Positions 23,183 through 31,055 of a stretch of 39,449 bases of DNA are shown here, piece by piece. How positions within the stretch are numbered: position 1 is the first letter of the stretch; every line of letters begins with the position of its first letter. The DNA is from an uncultured Chloroflexales bacterium. GTDB taxonomy: Bacteria > Chloroflexota > Chloroflexia > Chloroflexales > Chloroflexaceae. The position numbers and the translations under genes were made by a program. The notes under the pieces are model-generated. The model saw only the letters and a list, made by a program, of their open reading frames with translations. It made no database searches and had not been told where the DNA came from. The stretch is taken from positions 1-39,449 of the forward strand of contig CAKZSI010000027.1 in the NCBI GenBank assembly GCA_937918935.1, given 5' to 3'.

Positions 23183-24427
23183 ATGGCCGATACGCTCACG
23201 CTGACCTGTAGCTGGGGTCGCGCTCCGATCCCGGCGAGCGGCGCCCCGCAACTGGGCTACCTGCTGGTCGAGGCAGCCCCCGCTGCCCCGCCTCCGGCGC
23301 CCGTTCCGCTGAACTTTTGCCTGGTGCTCGATCGCTCTGGTTCGATGCAGGGCGCCAAACTGCAAAGTATGAAGCAGGCCACCCGCCGCCTGATCGAGAG
23401 CCTCACCCCTCAGGATGTGGTGTCAATTGTCATCTTCGACGATACCGTCCAGACCCTTGTGCCTGCTACCTTCGCCACCGATCAGGCAGCCCTCCACGCC
23501 GCCGTTGATCAGATCGTGGAAATGGGCGGCACGGCGATGTCCCTCGGCATGCAGGCGGGTCAGGTGGAACTCCAGAAGTACGCTGGCCCCGATCGCTACA
23601 GCGCCATGCTCATCCTGACCGATGGCCAGACCTGGGGCGATGAAGAGGTCTGCCGCACCCTGGCCCAGAGCCTGGGCCAGGCCGGGGTGCGTATTACCGC
23701 CCTCGGCCTGGGCGCCGAGTGGAACGAGAAGTTGCTCGACGACCTCGCCGAGGCGACCGGCGGCGTCTCCGATTATGTCGCCGATCCCGGCCAGATCCTC
23801 AATTTCTTCCAGCGCGCCGTGCGCAGCGCCCAGGGGACCGCCGCCGTCGAGGCGCGCCTGCTCCTCCGCCTGGTGCGCGAGGCGACCCCCCGTGCCGTCT
23901 ATCGCGTCACGCCCACGATCGCTAATCTCGGCTACCAGCCTGTCGGCGCCAGCGAGGTGGCCGTGAAACTGGGCGATCTGGTCTACGGTCAGGTCAGTAG
24001 CGTCATGATCGAACTCATGCTGCCTCCTCGCCCCCCTGGCCAGTTTCGCATCGCCCAGGCCGAGTTGCACGCGACGCCCGTTGGTGCGCAGCAGGAGCAG
24101 ATTGTCAAGCAGGACGTGCTGCTGACCTTCAGTGCCGATCCCGAGGCTGCCCCGTTCGATCCGCGGGTGATGAACCTGGCCGAGAAGGTGACAGCCTTCA
24201 AGCTCCAAACCCGCGCCCTGGCTGAGGCGGAACTGGGCAATACCGCCGGCGCCACCCAGAAGTTGCGCGCCGCCGCCACCCGTCTGCTCGACCTCGGCGA
24301 ACTGGAACTCGCCGAGCAAACCCGCCAGCAGGCCGAACAACTCGAGCAGGGCGGCGCGATCAGCGCCGAGTCCCAGAAGGCGCTCAAGTACGCTACGCGC
24401 CGGTTGACCCAGAAGCTTGAGGAGTAA
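23183..24427 (+). CDS. VWA-domain protein
   Basis: A 414-aa protein with a von Willebrand factor A domain near the N-terminus (~43-225). The metal-ion-dependent adhesion site is complete: LVLDRSGSM (Asp50, Ser52, Ser54), the Thr in MGGTAMSLG and the Asp in LILTDGQTWGD. A beta-rich middle (~240-340) and a helical, coiled-coil-like C-terminus (~345-414, rich in Ala/Gln/Glu) follow. No signal peptide or membrane segment is present, so it acts in the cytoplasm, where such proteins bridge complexes in a metal-dependent way. ATG 23183 is chosen for GGAGG five bases upstream; the frame opens at 23084 and ATG 23165/23171 are alternatives. It ends five bases before the FHA gene starts. Confidence 0.87.
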   Translation: MADTLTLTCSWGRAPIPASGAPQLGYLLVEAAPAAPPPAPVPLNFCLVLDRSGSMQGAKLQSMKQATRRLIESLTPQDVVSIVIFDDTVQTLVPATFATDQAALHAAVDQIVEMGGTAMSLGMQAGQVELQKYAGPDRYSAMLILTDGQTWGDEEVCRTLAQSLGQAGVRITALGLGAEWNEKLLDDLAEATGGVSDYVADPGQILNFFQRAVRSAQGTAAVEARLLLRLVREATPRAVYRVTPTIANLGYQPVGASEVAVKLGDLVYGQVSSVMIELMLPPRPPGQFRIAQAELHATPVGAQQEQIVKQDVLLTFSADPEAAPFDPRVMNLAEKVTAFKLQTRALAEAELGNTAGATQKLRAAATRLLDLGELELAEQTRQQAEQLEQGGAISAESQKALKYATRRLTQKLEE

Positions 24428-24431
24428 GAGT

Positions 24432-25955
24432 ATGAAGATCTGTCCTTCCTGCGGCGCTCCGAATGACCCGGCTAACCGCTTCTGTGACCAGTGCGGCACA
24501 CGGCTCGAAGAGGTCGCGCCTGTACCTGTTGGGACTCCGGCAGCAACCGCGCCGGTCGGGGCTGTCTGCCCGGCCTGCGGTGCGCCAGTGCTGCCAGGCG
24601 AAGCGTTTTGCGATAACTGCGGCGCCGATCTGACCGCCCTTGCCGTCGCGCCGGTTGCCCCTGCTCCAGCCGCCGTGCCTGTGGCCCCGCCCGCTGGCGC
24701 CTCTGAGGGGCAGGTGGTCTGCGCCATCTGCGGCGCGACTGCGCTGCCCGGTGAGCGTTACTGTGACACTTGCGGCGCTGATCTGTTCGCCCAGATTAAT
24801 GCCGCCGCCCCGGCTCCGGCCGCTCCCTCGCCCGTCATCCCCGACGGCGGGCCGACGCTGGCCAACGGCGCTGAGCTCTCCGCCCCCGAACCGCCAATTG
24901 CCCCGCCGCCGGTCGAGGCGCCCACGGTGGCCGAGGTCCCTGCTGCCCCCGCGCCGGTCGAGGCGCCCACGGTGGCCGAGGTCCCTGCTGCCCCCGCGCC
25001 GGTTGAGGCGCCCACGGTGACCGAGGCCCCTGCTGCCCCCGCGCCGGTTGAGGCGCCGACCGTGCCCGCCGCCGAGGCGCCGACCGTGCCCGCCGCCGTC
25101 GAGGCCCCGGCGCCAGAGGCCCCCGCTGTTTCCGCGCCAGCCGAGGCGCCCACCCCACCCTCCGGGGCGCCGGTGTTCGATCGGGCAGCCTACGAGGCCC
25201 GCCGCGCCGAGCTTAGCGCGACCATCAGCCGCCAGCAGCAGATCATTGCGCAGTTGGAACAGATGCAGGCCACCTTCGGCCCGGCCACGCCCCCGGCGGT
25301 CACCAGCGGTCTGGCCGAGGCTCGCGAGGTCCTGACCCGCGCCGAGGCTGAACTCGCCGCGCTCGAGGCCCTCGCGCCAGCCGTTGATCCCGCCGAGGTG
25401 CGCCGGCTCCAGGATGAGATCGCGCGCCAACAGCAGATCATCGCGCAGTTGGAGCAGATGCAGGCCACCTTCGGCCCGGCCACGCCCCCGGCGGTCACCA
25501 CCGGCCTAGCCGAGGCCCGCGAGGCCCTGGCCCACGCTGAAGCCGCCCTGTCTGCCCTGGGCGTAGCCCCTGCTCCTGCTGCTCCTGCGCCAGCGGTCGC
25601 GGCGCCGCCGCCTCCACCATCCGCCCCTGTTGGCCCGCGCCTGGTCGTCGAAGAGAGCGGCGTGGTGTTGCCCCTGCCCCTCGACAAAACCGAGATCATT
25701 ATCGGCCGCGAGGACCCCGTGAGCAACATCTTTCCCGAAATCGATCTTACCCCTCACGGCGGTGAGTTAGGCGGTGTCAGCCGCCAGCACGCCCGTCTCA
25801 GCCGCGTTAGCGGGCAGTGGACCCTTACCGACCTCAACAGCACCAACTACACCCGGCTCAACGGCGCGCGCCTGGAGCCGAATGTCCCTACTCCGATCAG
25901 CGATGGCGCCCGGGTGCAGTTCGGGCGGGTCGTGGTGATCGTGCATCTCATCTGA
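24432..25955 (+). CDS. zinc-ribbon, Pro/Ala-repeat, coiled-coil FHA-domain protein
   Basis: A 507-aa adaptor. Three zinc ribbons lie in the first ~120 residues (CPSCGAPNDPANRFCDQCG, CPACGAPVLPGEAFCDNCG, CAICGATALPGERYCDTCG). A Pro/Ala/Val-rich stretch follows (~150-250) with 15-residue repeats, then two copies of a coiled-coil unit (RQQQIIAQLEQMQATFGPAT) 65 residues apart. The C-terminal FHA domain (~398-507) shows IIIGREDPVSN, GVSRQHARLS and LTDLNSTNYTRLNG, which should bind phosphothreonine. No membrane segment is seen. The gene follows the VWA gene by four bases, so the two are coupled. It is the probable phospho-reader for the two phosphatases. A family A hairpin lies immediately downstream. 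Confidence 0.87.
   Translation: MKICPSCGAPNDPANRFCDQCGTRLEEVAPVPVGTPAATAPVGAVCPACGAPVLPGEAFCDNCGADLTALAVAPVAPAPAAVPVAPPAGASEGQVVCAICGATALPGERYCDTCGADLFAQINAAAPAPAAPSPVIPDGGPTLANGAELSAPEPPIAPPPVEAPTVAEVPAAPAPVEAPTVAEVPAAPAPVEAPTVTEAPAAPAPVEAPTVPAAEAPTVPAAVEAPAPEAPAVSAPAEAPTPPSGAPVFDRAAYEARRAELSATISRQQQIIAQLEQMQATFGPATPPAVTSGLAEAREVLTRAEAELAALEALAPAVDPAEVRRLQDEIARQQQIIAQLEQMQATFGPATPPAVTTGLAEAREALAHAEAALSALGVAPAPAAPAPAVAAPPPPPSAPVGPRLVVEESGVVLPLPLDKTEIIIGREDPVSNIFPEIDLTPHGGELGGVSRQHARLSRVSGQWTLTDLNSTNYTRLNGARLEPNVPTPISDGARVQFGRVVVIVHLI
24909..25095 (+). repeat. 45-bp in-frame repeats in the FHA gene
   Basis: About three near-identical units encoding APVEAPTVAEVPAAP and then shorter APTVPAA variants. 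The first two copies differ at very few bases, pointing to recent expansion. Confidence 0.8.
25230..25545 (+). repeat. duplicated coiled-coil module in the FHA gene (195-bp offset)
   Basis: The block encoding RQQQIIAQLEQMQATFGPAT and the following LAEARE helix occurs at ~25230-25350 and again at ~25425-25545 with near-identical DNA, separated by 65 codons. Confidence 0.85.
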
Positions 25956-25974
25956 GATATGCCCGCGGGAGGAT

Positions 25975-26049
25975 CTGGGAGGGTGTAGCCCTCCCAGGAA
26001 CTTCCTTTTTTATCACCTGGAGAGGCGTGGGGAAACCTGTTTTCCCCAC
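25975..26049. terminator. two-hairpin dispersed element after the FHA gene, likely terminator
   Basis: A family A hairpin (CTGGGAGGG/CCCTCCCAG, 25975-25997) is followed by AACTTCCTTTTTT and then a second hairpin, GTGGGGAAA/TTTCCCCAC (26027-26049). It lies between convergent genes (FHA end 25955; histidine kinase end 26127). The same two-hairpin layout recurs at 29954-30018, with partial versions near 28380-28480 and 30989-31010. Confidence 0.65.
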
Positions 26050-26126
26050 CCCCCTGCCGAATGGATGGGCGAGGAGGGAGTCACGTGCCTCCCCCCGTGT
26101 GAAACATCTCTTCTGACCTCCACTCC

Positions 26127-27671
26127 TCATCTCCCTTGCAAGGTAAACCACACCGTCGTACCCTGGCCAGGCACGCTGTTTGCCCCGATCTGCCCGCCCA
26201 TCGCCGTAATCAGCGCCCTGGCGATCGACAGACCCAGCCCGGCGTTGCCGCTGGCCCGCCCACGGGCCGGGTCAATCCGGTAGAAACGCTCGAAGATGTG
26301 CGGCAGGTGCTCCGGCGCGATCCCGCATCCCGTGTCGGTCACCCTGAAGCACACCTCGCGGCCCTGGGGTGTCGCCGCGAGCGTAATTCTCCCGCCAGAC
26401 GGCGTATGCCGCAGGGCGTTGTCGATCACAATCAACAGCACCTGCCGCAGCCGGTCCGCGTCGGCGCAAACCGTGCCATTGCCCTCCTCCAGCGTTACCG
26501 TCACACCCCGTTCCGCGCCCAGGCGCGCCACCTGGCGCTGCATCTCGGCCAGAAAGGCCGCTACGTCAACCGGCGCGAGGGTCAGTGGCAACTGGCCGCT
26601 GTCAAGCCGCGACAGTATGAGCAGGTCGTCCACCAGCCGCCGCATATGATCGCTCTCGGCGAGCACGTCGCCGAGCAACTCCCGCTGGTCGGCGTCCTCG
26701 GGTGCGACGTTGCGTAGCGCGACCTCGGCGCTGGCGCGGATCAGCGTCAGCGGCGTGCGCAGTTCGTGGCTCGCGCTGGCGATGAACCGCTGCTGGCGCT
26801 CCCAGGCCGCCTGCGCCGGGCGCAACGCCCGTCCCGCCAACCACCAGCTCGCCCCGCCCAGCAACACCATGCTCAGGCTGCCCAGGACGAGCAAACCCAG
26901 GGCCAGTTGCCACAGTACACGATCCTGGTCACTCAGCACCCGCCCCAGTTGCAGCGCCGCCGGCCCATCGGCCCGCGTCAGGCGGTAGGTCAGCAGGCGC
27001 ACCCGTTGCCCATCGCTCAAACTCACCGTGCGCTGGTCGCTGCCCTGGCTCAATGCCGCCTCCAGGGCCTGCCGATCCGGGCTGAGCGGCGCTGCGGCCG
27101 GGTTGGGGTCGAAGAGCACCGCGCCCGTTGTGTCGAGCGGCAGGACAAAGATCGCTGCCAGTTCGCCGTCATAGGCCAGCGGCGTCATTGTCGCCGGAGG
27201 TGTCGGACGGGGTGCCTCTTCCTCTCGGCGCCGCTTGTCTCCCTTAACGGCAAGGATGGCCCCGCTGGATCGCTCCACGATCACCTCCACCCCATCGGTG
27301 AAGTACACCTCGTATACCTCCTGGCCCCTTTTCTCCTCGCGCTCAATCTCCTTGGGAACACCGCCGCCGCGATGGGCCACCGCTCGCGCTATCGCCTCGG
27401 CTTCTGAAATCGGCCCTGCGGCTCGATAGGGCAACAGACCCGGCTCCTTGCGGATCAGCGACCAGTCCCGGTCCGCCGAGACCAGATCGGCAGGCAGGGG
27501 CGCGTTAAGGGCGTGAAACTCGTGGGCCATTTTGTGCCGCAGGGCCAGATCGGTGACTTGCTGGAAGTAGCGCGCCACCACCAGATAGCTCCCGCCACCC
27601 ACCAGCGCCACCAGCGCCAGCGCCGCCAGAGTGTAGAGCAAGGTCAGTTGGAGCCGTAAACCTCTAAACAT
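26127..27671 (-). CDS. sensor histidine kinase with PepSY-like extracytoplasmic domain
   Basis: A 514-aa membrane kinase. A transmembrane helix near residues 8-30 and another near 255-280 enclose an extracytoplasmic sensor. Part of this sensor matches the PepSY pattern: ISEAEAIARAVAHRGGG, then VYEVYFTDGVEVIVERSSG. The dimerisation helix carries the phospho-accepting His in SASHELRTPLTLIR, and the ATPase domain has the N box (VIDNALRHTPSGG), DTGCGIAPEHL, FERFYRID and GNAGLGLSIA. The start ATGTTTAG overlaps the stop of the response regulator by eight bases. The ORF's extra upstream codons overlap that gene more and are rejected. The signal is unknown; the PepSY link to the divergent PepSY gene suggests both see the same ligand or redox state. 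Confidence 0.87.
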   Translation of the reverse strand: MFRGLRLQLTLLYTLAALALVALVGGGSYLVVARYFQQVTDLALRHKMAHEFHALNAPLPADLVSADRDWSLIRKEPGLLPYRAAGPISEAEAIARAVAHRGGGVPKEIEREEKRGQEVYEVYFTDGVEVIVERSSGAILAVKGDKRRREEEAPRPTPPATMTPLAYDGELAAIFVLPLDTTGAVLFDPNPAAAPLSPDRQALEAALSQGSDQRTVSLSDGQRVRLLTYRLTRADGPAALQLGRVLSDQDRVLWQLALGLLVLGSLSMVLLGGASWWLAGRALRPAQAAWERQQRFIASASHELRTPLTLIRASAEVALRNVAPEDADQRELLGDVLAESDHMRRLVDDLLILSRLDSGQLPLTLAPVDVAAFLAEMQRQVARLGAERGVTVTLEEGNGTVCADADRLRQVLLIVIDNALRHTPSGGRITLAATPQGREVCFRVTDTGCGIAPEHLPHIFERFYRIDPARGRASGNAGLGLSIARALITAMGGQIGANSVPGQGTTVWFTLQGR

Positions 27672-28347
27672 CGGGCGCCTCCAGCCGGTAGCCCACACCG
27701 CGCACCGTCGCGATCGGATCGCGCTCTCCCGGTCCGTTCAACTTTCGTCGCAGATAAGAAATATATACATCAACCATTTGCGGCTGCACATCGTGTTCAT
27801 ACGACCAGACATAATCCAGGATCTGCTGGCGCGTCAGGGTCTGACCCTGGTGACGGATCAAGTACTCTAACAGGTTCCACTCAGTCGGCGTCAGGTCGAG
27901 CACGCGGGTGTTGCGGCGCGCCGTGTGCCCGCGCAGGTCGAGCACGATCGCGCCCGCGCGCACCTCCTGGGAGTCGGCGCCCGGCGGCGCGAAGCGGCGG
28001 CTGAGGGCGCGCACCCGCGCCAGCAACTCCTCAAAGGCGAACGGTTTGACCAGGTAATCGTCCGCCCCGCTGTCCAGACCGGCGACCCTATCCTCGATCT
28101 GGCCGCGGGCCGTTAGCAACAGCAGCGCGGTGGGGCGGCGCGCCTGGCGCGCCGCCCGGCAGATTGAAGGCCCGTCCCGTCCGGGTAGCATCCAGTCAAT
28201 AATCGCCACATCGTAGTTGCCGCGCAGGACAAGATCGAGCCCCGTGTCGCCATCGTGCGCCACATCTACCTGATAGTGGGCCTCCCCCAGCACCCGCGCA
28301 ATCAGCCGGGCCAGGCGTTGATCGTCTTCTATTACCAGCACACGCAT
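27664..28347 (-). CDS. OmpR/PhoB-family response regulator
   Basis: A 227-aa regulator with receiver (residues 1-115) and winged-helix DNA-binding domain (~130-225). The acidic pair is at 7-9 (IEDD), the phospho-acceptor Asp51 lies in AIIDWMLPG, Thr79 in LLTARG and Lys101 in LVKPF. The C-terminal part shows LDLTPTEWNLLEYLIRHQGQ and VDVYISYLRRKL, ending in VRGVGYRL. It is the first gene of a pair with the kinase, with which it overlaps by eight bases. The TTCCAA repeats just upstream (28502-28548) are its probable binding sites, which would make the system autoregulated. Confidence 0.92.
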   Translation of the reverse strand: MRVLVIEDDQRLARLIARVLGEAHYQVDVAHDGDTGLDLVLRGNYDVAIIDWMLPGRDGPSICRAARQARRPTALLLLTARGQIEDRVAGLDSGADDYLVKPFAFEELLARVRALSRRFAPPGADSQEVRAGAIVLDLRGHTARRNTRVLDLTPTEWNLLEYLIRHQGQTLTRQQILDYVWSYEHDVQPQMVDVYISYLRRKLNGPGERDPIATVRGVGYRLEAPDV

Positions 28348-28484
28348 CGCCGTCTTCCAACTTTCCGCCGCGCGCGGGGCTGCCAGGCGCCCTCCCCCGC
28401 GTGAGGTTTAAGGAACATCGCTTCCCCGTGTTTCTGCAACGGGCAGAGGCGTGAGAAAACCTGGTGTTTCCCACCGTTATCGTT

Positions 28485-28565
28485 AGCATACCCCATCAAG
28501 ATTGGAAAAAGATTGGAACATTCGACGGGACTTCCAAGAAAGTTCCAAAACTTATCCCTTACCTT
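28485..28565. promoter_or_regulatory. symmetric divergent promoter and operator with four TTCCAA sites
   Basis: TTGGAA at 28502-28507 and 28513-28518, and TTCCAA at 28532-28537 and 28543-28548. Each pair is a direct repeat with an 11-bp period, and the two pairs are mirror images. Exactly 11 nt outside each outer hexamer lies a -10-like hexamer: TATGCT for the regulator gene (28490-28485, minus) and TACCTT for the PepSY gene (28560-28565, plus). The sites occupy the -35 regions, as expected for activation by an OmpR-type dimer. A GTTACGG/CCGTAAC hairpin (28589-28615) lies in the PepSY leader. Nothing else is seen in 28348-28663 except a partial two-hairpin repeat at 28380-28480. Confidence 0.7.
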
Positions 28566-28663
28566 ACGTCTGACACTTCTCCTTTGATGTTACGGAGGCC
28601 GCAGGTCCCCGTAACTTCTGCCGGGACACTGTGTTGTTGTAGTTCTAAGGAGGAACCCAACCT

Positions 28664-29329
28664 ATGAGCCAGCGTCTTGCCCTGGTCATCGCCGCCGCTA
28701 TTACCGCCTTCATTCTGGTTATTGTGGGAGCACTAAGCGTCTATCTCAGCGGCGCCACCAGCCAGACGGTGAACGCGCCCCCGACGAGCGCGGCCACTGC
28801 GACCCCGGCGCCTGCCGCCGCTGCCATTGACCCCACCGTCGAGGCGTTGCTGCGTGAGCGCGAAGCCGCCTACCAGGCCGCCCTGGCCGAAGCCAATGCG
28901 CGCCTGGAGGCCGCCAACGCCCAGATTGCCAGCGCCAATCAACAACTTGCCAGTGCTGCCCAGGCCCGGGCATCCGGCAGCACGGCGCCGGTCATCGCGC
29001 CAGCGACCGGTGCCGCCATCAGCGAACAACAGGCGATGCCCGTCATCGCCCCGGCGACCGGCGCCGCCATTAGCGAGCAACAGGCGATCGCCGTAGCGCA
29101 AGGCTACTACGGCGGCCGAATTGTCGCTGTCGAACTCGAGACCGAGCACGGCGCAGTGGTCTACGAGGTGAAATTCAGCGACCGCAGCGTTGTCTACGTT
29201 GATGCCGCCACCGGCCAGGTGGTCTATGCCAGGATCGCCGGTGGCGGGGATGACGAAGACAGGGAAGCTACTGACGAGGATGAGGATGACGAGCACCAGC
29301 ATGACAAGCATGACAAGGACGATGACTGA
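28664..29329 (+). CDS. membrane-anchored PepSY-domain protein with acidic His-rich tail
   Basis: A 221-aa protein with one N-terminal transmembrane helix (~7-28) and little before it, so the rest is probably outside. A Thr/Ala/Pro linker, a short coiled coil (~58-102) and a PepSY domain (~137-192: ISEQQAIAVAQGYYGGRIVA, VVYEVKFSDRSVVYVDAATG) follow. Residues 109-141 hold two copies of PVIAPATGAAISEQQA, so the first turn of the domain is duplicated. The last 27 residues are almost all Asp, Glu, His and Lys, which could bind metal. PepSY domains occur in peptidase propeptides and, in other families, in flavin/haem redox proteins. AAGGAGGA lies nine bases before the ATG. It is first in an operon with ApbE and a ferric-reductase-like protein. 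Confidence 0.8.
   Translation: MSQRLALVIAAAITAFILVIVGALSVYLSGATSQTVNAPPTSAATATPAPAAAAIDPTVEALLREREAAYQAALAEANARLEAANAQIASANQQLASAAQARASGSTAPVIAPATGAAISEQQAMPVIAPATGAAISEQQAIAVAQGYYGGRIVAVELETEHGAVVYEVKFSDRSVVYVDAATGQVVYARIAGGGDDEDREATDEDEDDEHQHDKHDKDDD
28988..29089 (+). repeat. 51-bp tandem duplication in the PepSY gene
   Basis: Two adjacent copies of a 17-codon unit (PVIAPATGAAISEQQA plus one residue). The second ISEQQA begins the PepSY domain proper. Third positions differ at several sites, so the duplication is not brand new. Confidence 0.85.
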
Positions 29330-29545
29330 TTATAGCGCAGCCCCGGGGTCTTCTCAGGTGGCCCGCAGCGCGGGGAACTCCAGGTTCCTCGCCTGCCAAC
29401 CCGACCTGGAAGGAGCCTGAGAAAACCTGATTTCCCCGCCGGTCAACCGGCGCCGGAGTGCGGGCCGCTGCGATGGCCCGGGGCAGCAAGCGTCACAGCT
29501 TCTCTAACCTAATTATCGCAACCTGAATCAATCCAGGAGGCTGAA

Positions 29546-29911
29546 ATGATCAAACAACCTGACCTTCCCACAGGCGCTCCTGGTGTCAAGGCGCTGATTA
29601 CCGTCGCCTCGCTCGCTGGCGTTCTGGCAGGCTGGGCCTTCCTGAGCGCCCCGCCGCCGACCGTGGCGCCGTCCCAGGTGTCCGCCGGGGCTGCCGCGCA
29701 TACCGCTCCGCCCCCGGCGTGGCTGCTCAGCGACCCGCAGATACCTACGCTGCCGCCCGTGGCCACGGTGCAATCATTGCCAGCGGCAGCCGCCCCGCCA
29801 CCGGTCGCCTCGAACGCAGCCCCGGCTATCAGCCGGGCGACTTCCGCGGGCCTGCCCGTCGTCTCGCCAGTGCAACCTGCGCCTGTCACCATAACCCGTT
29901 CGTCGCGCTGA
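29546..29911 (+). CDS. small Pro/Ala-rich single-pass membrane protein, unknown function
   Basis: A 121-aa protein not recognised as a known family. A hydrophobic segment near residues 15-33 (KALITVASLAGVLAGWAFLS) is followed by a low-complexity Pro/Ala/Val/Thr tail with no cysteines or histidine pairs. AGGAGG five bases before the ATG supports translation. It lies between the PepSY and ApbE genes on the same strand, so it probably belongs to the same electron-transfer module. I looked for the flavinylation consensus (S/T-G-A-T) used by ApbE substrates and did not find it. The 216-nt gap before it contains hairpin-forming repeats at ~29360-29450. Confidence 0.6.
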   Translation: MIKQPDLPTGAPGVKALITVASLAGVLAGWAFLSAPPPTVAPSQVSAGAAAHTAPPPAWLLSDPQIPTLPPVATVQSLPAAAAPPPVASNAAPAISRATSAGLPVVSPVQPAPVTITRSSR

Positions 29912-29953
29912 TCGTGGCTGCGCCGCGCAGTGACGGGATGAGAAAGGATGTCT

Positions 29954-30018
29954 CTGGGAGGGTTACGCCCTCCCGGACCTTCCCACGGGCAAGGGCATGG
30001 GGGAAACCAGGTTTCCCC
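29954..30018. repeat. two-hairpin dispersed element between the small protein and apbE
   Basis: GGGAGGG-TTACG-CCCTCCC (29956-29974) and GGGGAAAC-CAG-GTTTCCCC (30000-30018). This matches the element at 25975-26049. It separates genes transcribed in the same direction, so it may cause partial termination or mRNA processing. Confidence 0.7.
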
Positions 30019-30043
30019 GTTGGATAGTCTGGGGAGTTACCTG

Positions 30044-30973
30044 ATGGTTACTTACAGCTTCCGTGCCATGGGCAGCCAGATCCTGATCGTGATCGATGCT
30101 CCGGTTGCCATCGCCCGGCCAGCTCTGACGAGCCTCCGCGAGGTTTTCGCGAGCTGGGAGGCGATCCTCAGCCGCTTCCGGCCCGACAGCGAATTGAGCT
30201 GCCTGAACAACTCCCAACGCGAGTGGCTTGCCGTCAGCCCTACACTGGCCGAGGTCCTCGCCCTGGCCCTGCGCGGCGCCGCGATGACCGGCGGCCTGGT
30301 GACGCCCCTGGTGCTGGAGGCGCTGGAGCTTGCCGGCTACGACCGCGATTTTAGCGCCATCGCTGCCGAGCAGTTGCCCGCGACCGCCGCGCCGCCGGTT
30401 CACCCCGCTGCTGACTGGCACTGCATCAGCGTCGATCCGCTCCGCGGCAGCGTGAGTCGCCCGCCCGGCCTGCGTCTCGACCTGGGGGGAGTGGCCAAGG
30501 GGTGGGCCGCCGATCGGGCCGTGGGCCTGATCGCCAGCCACGGGCCGGCCCTGGTTGACGTCGGTGGAGACATCGCCGTCAGCGGCCCGCGCCGCGACGG
30601 CGCCGCCTGGCCCATTGGCGTGCATGACCCCCGTGGCGGCGCCGATCCCCTGGCCGTGCTACTGATGGCCTCCGGCGGCGTGGCAACCTCCGGGCGCGAT
30701 TACCGGCGCTGGCGTCAGGGTGCGGTCGAGCGCCACCACATCATTGATCCGCGCACCGGCGCTCCCGCCGAGACCGACCTGCTCAGCGTGACCGTGGCGG
30801 CCCCGAGCGTTGCCGAAGCCGAGATCGCCGCCAAGGCCGCGCTGATCCTGGGAAGCGCCGCCGGCCTGTCGTGGCTGCAAGCGCGCCCCTGGCTGGCCGG
30901 CCTGCTGGTTCGCGACGATGGCGCCGTGCTGCATACCCCGACGCTTGAAGCGTATGTATCGAAGGGAGAGTAG
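30044..30973 (+). CDS. apbE: FAD:protein FMN transferase (ApbE family)
   Basis: A 309-aa enzyme of the ApbE family, which attaches FMN from FAD covalently to a Thr/Ser of extracytoplasmic redox proteins, using Mg2+. Family motifs are present: FRAMGSQ (the M-G-T/S block), LDLGGVAKGWAADRAV, GPALVDVGGDIAVSG, GGVATSGRDYR and HHIIDPRTGAPAETD. The length is about normal for ApbE, but no clear signal peptide or lipobox is seen at the chosen start, so the enzyme may act in the cytoplasm or be exported by other means. ATG 30044 has GGGGAG seven bases upstream; the longer ORF (29948) starts in repeat sequence. Its partner is probably another protein of this operon or elsewhere, as no FMN-binding domain is visible here. 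Confidence 0.88.
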   Translation: MVTYSFRAMGSQILIVIDAPVAIARPALTSLREVFASWEAILSRFRPDSELSCLNNSQREWLAVSPTLAEVLALALRGAAMTGGLVTPLVLEALELAGYDRDFSAIAAEQLPATAAPPVHPAADWHCISVDPLRGSVSRPPGLRLDLGGVAKGWAADRAVGLIASHGPALVDVGGDIAVSGPRRDGAAWPIGVHDPRGGADPLAVLLMASGGVATSGRDYRRWRQGAVERHHIIDPRTGAPAETDLLSVTVAAPSVAEAEIAAKAALILGSAAGLSWLQARPWLAGLLVRDDGAVLHTPTLEAYVSKGE

Positions 30974-31055
30974 TTGAGGCGCCGGGACGTGGGCAAACCT
31001 GGTTTCCCCATTCCTCTCCGGTCACCTGTTTTCGCATCCGTTCAGGAGAATGATA

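Noticed and set aside
28988-29911. Flavinylation site for ApbE in the PepSY or small Pro-rich protein
   Set aside because: ATGAA and SAG sequences are present, but the S/T-G-A-T consensus of FMN-binding domains is not.
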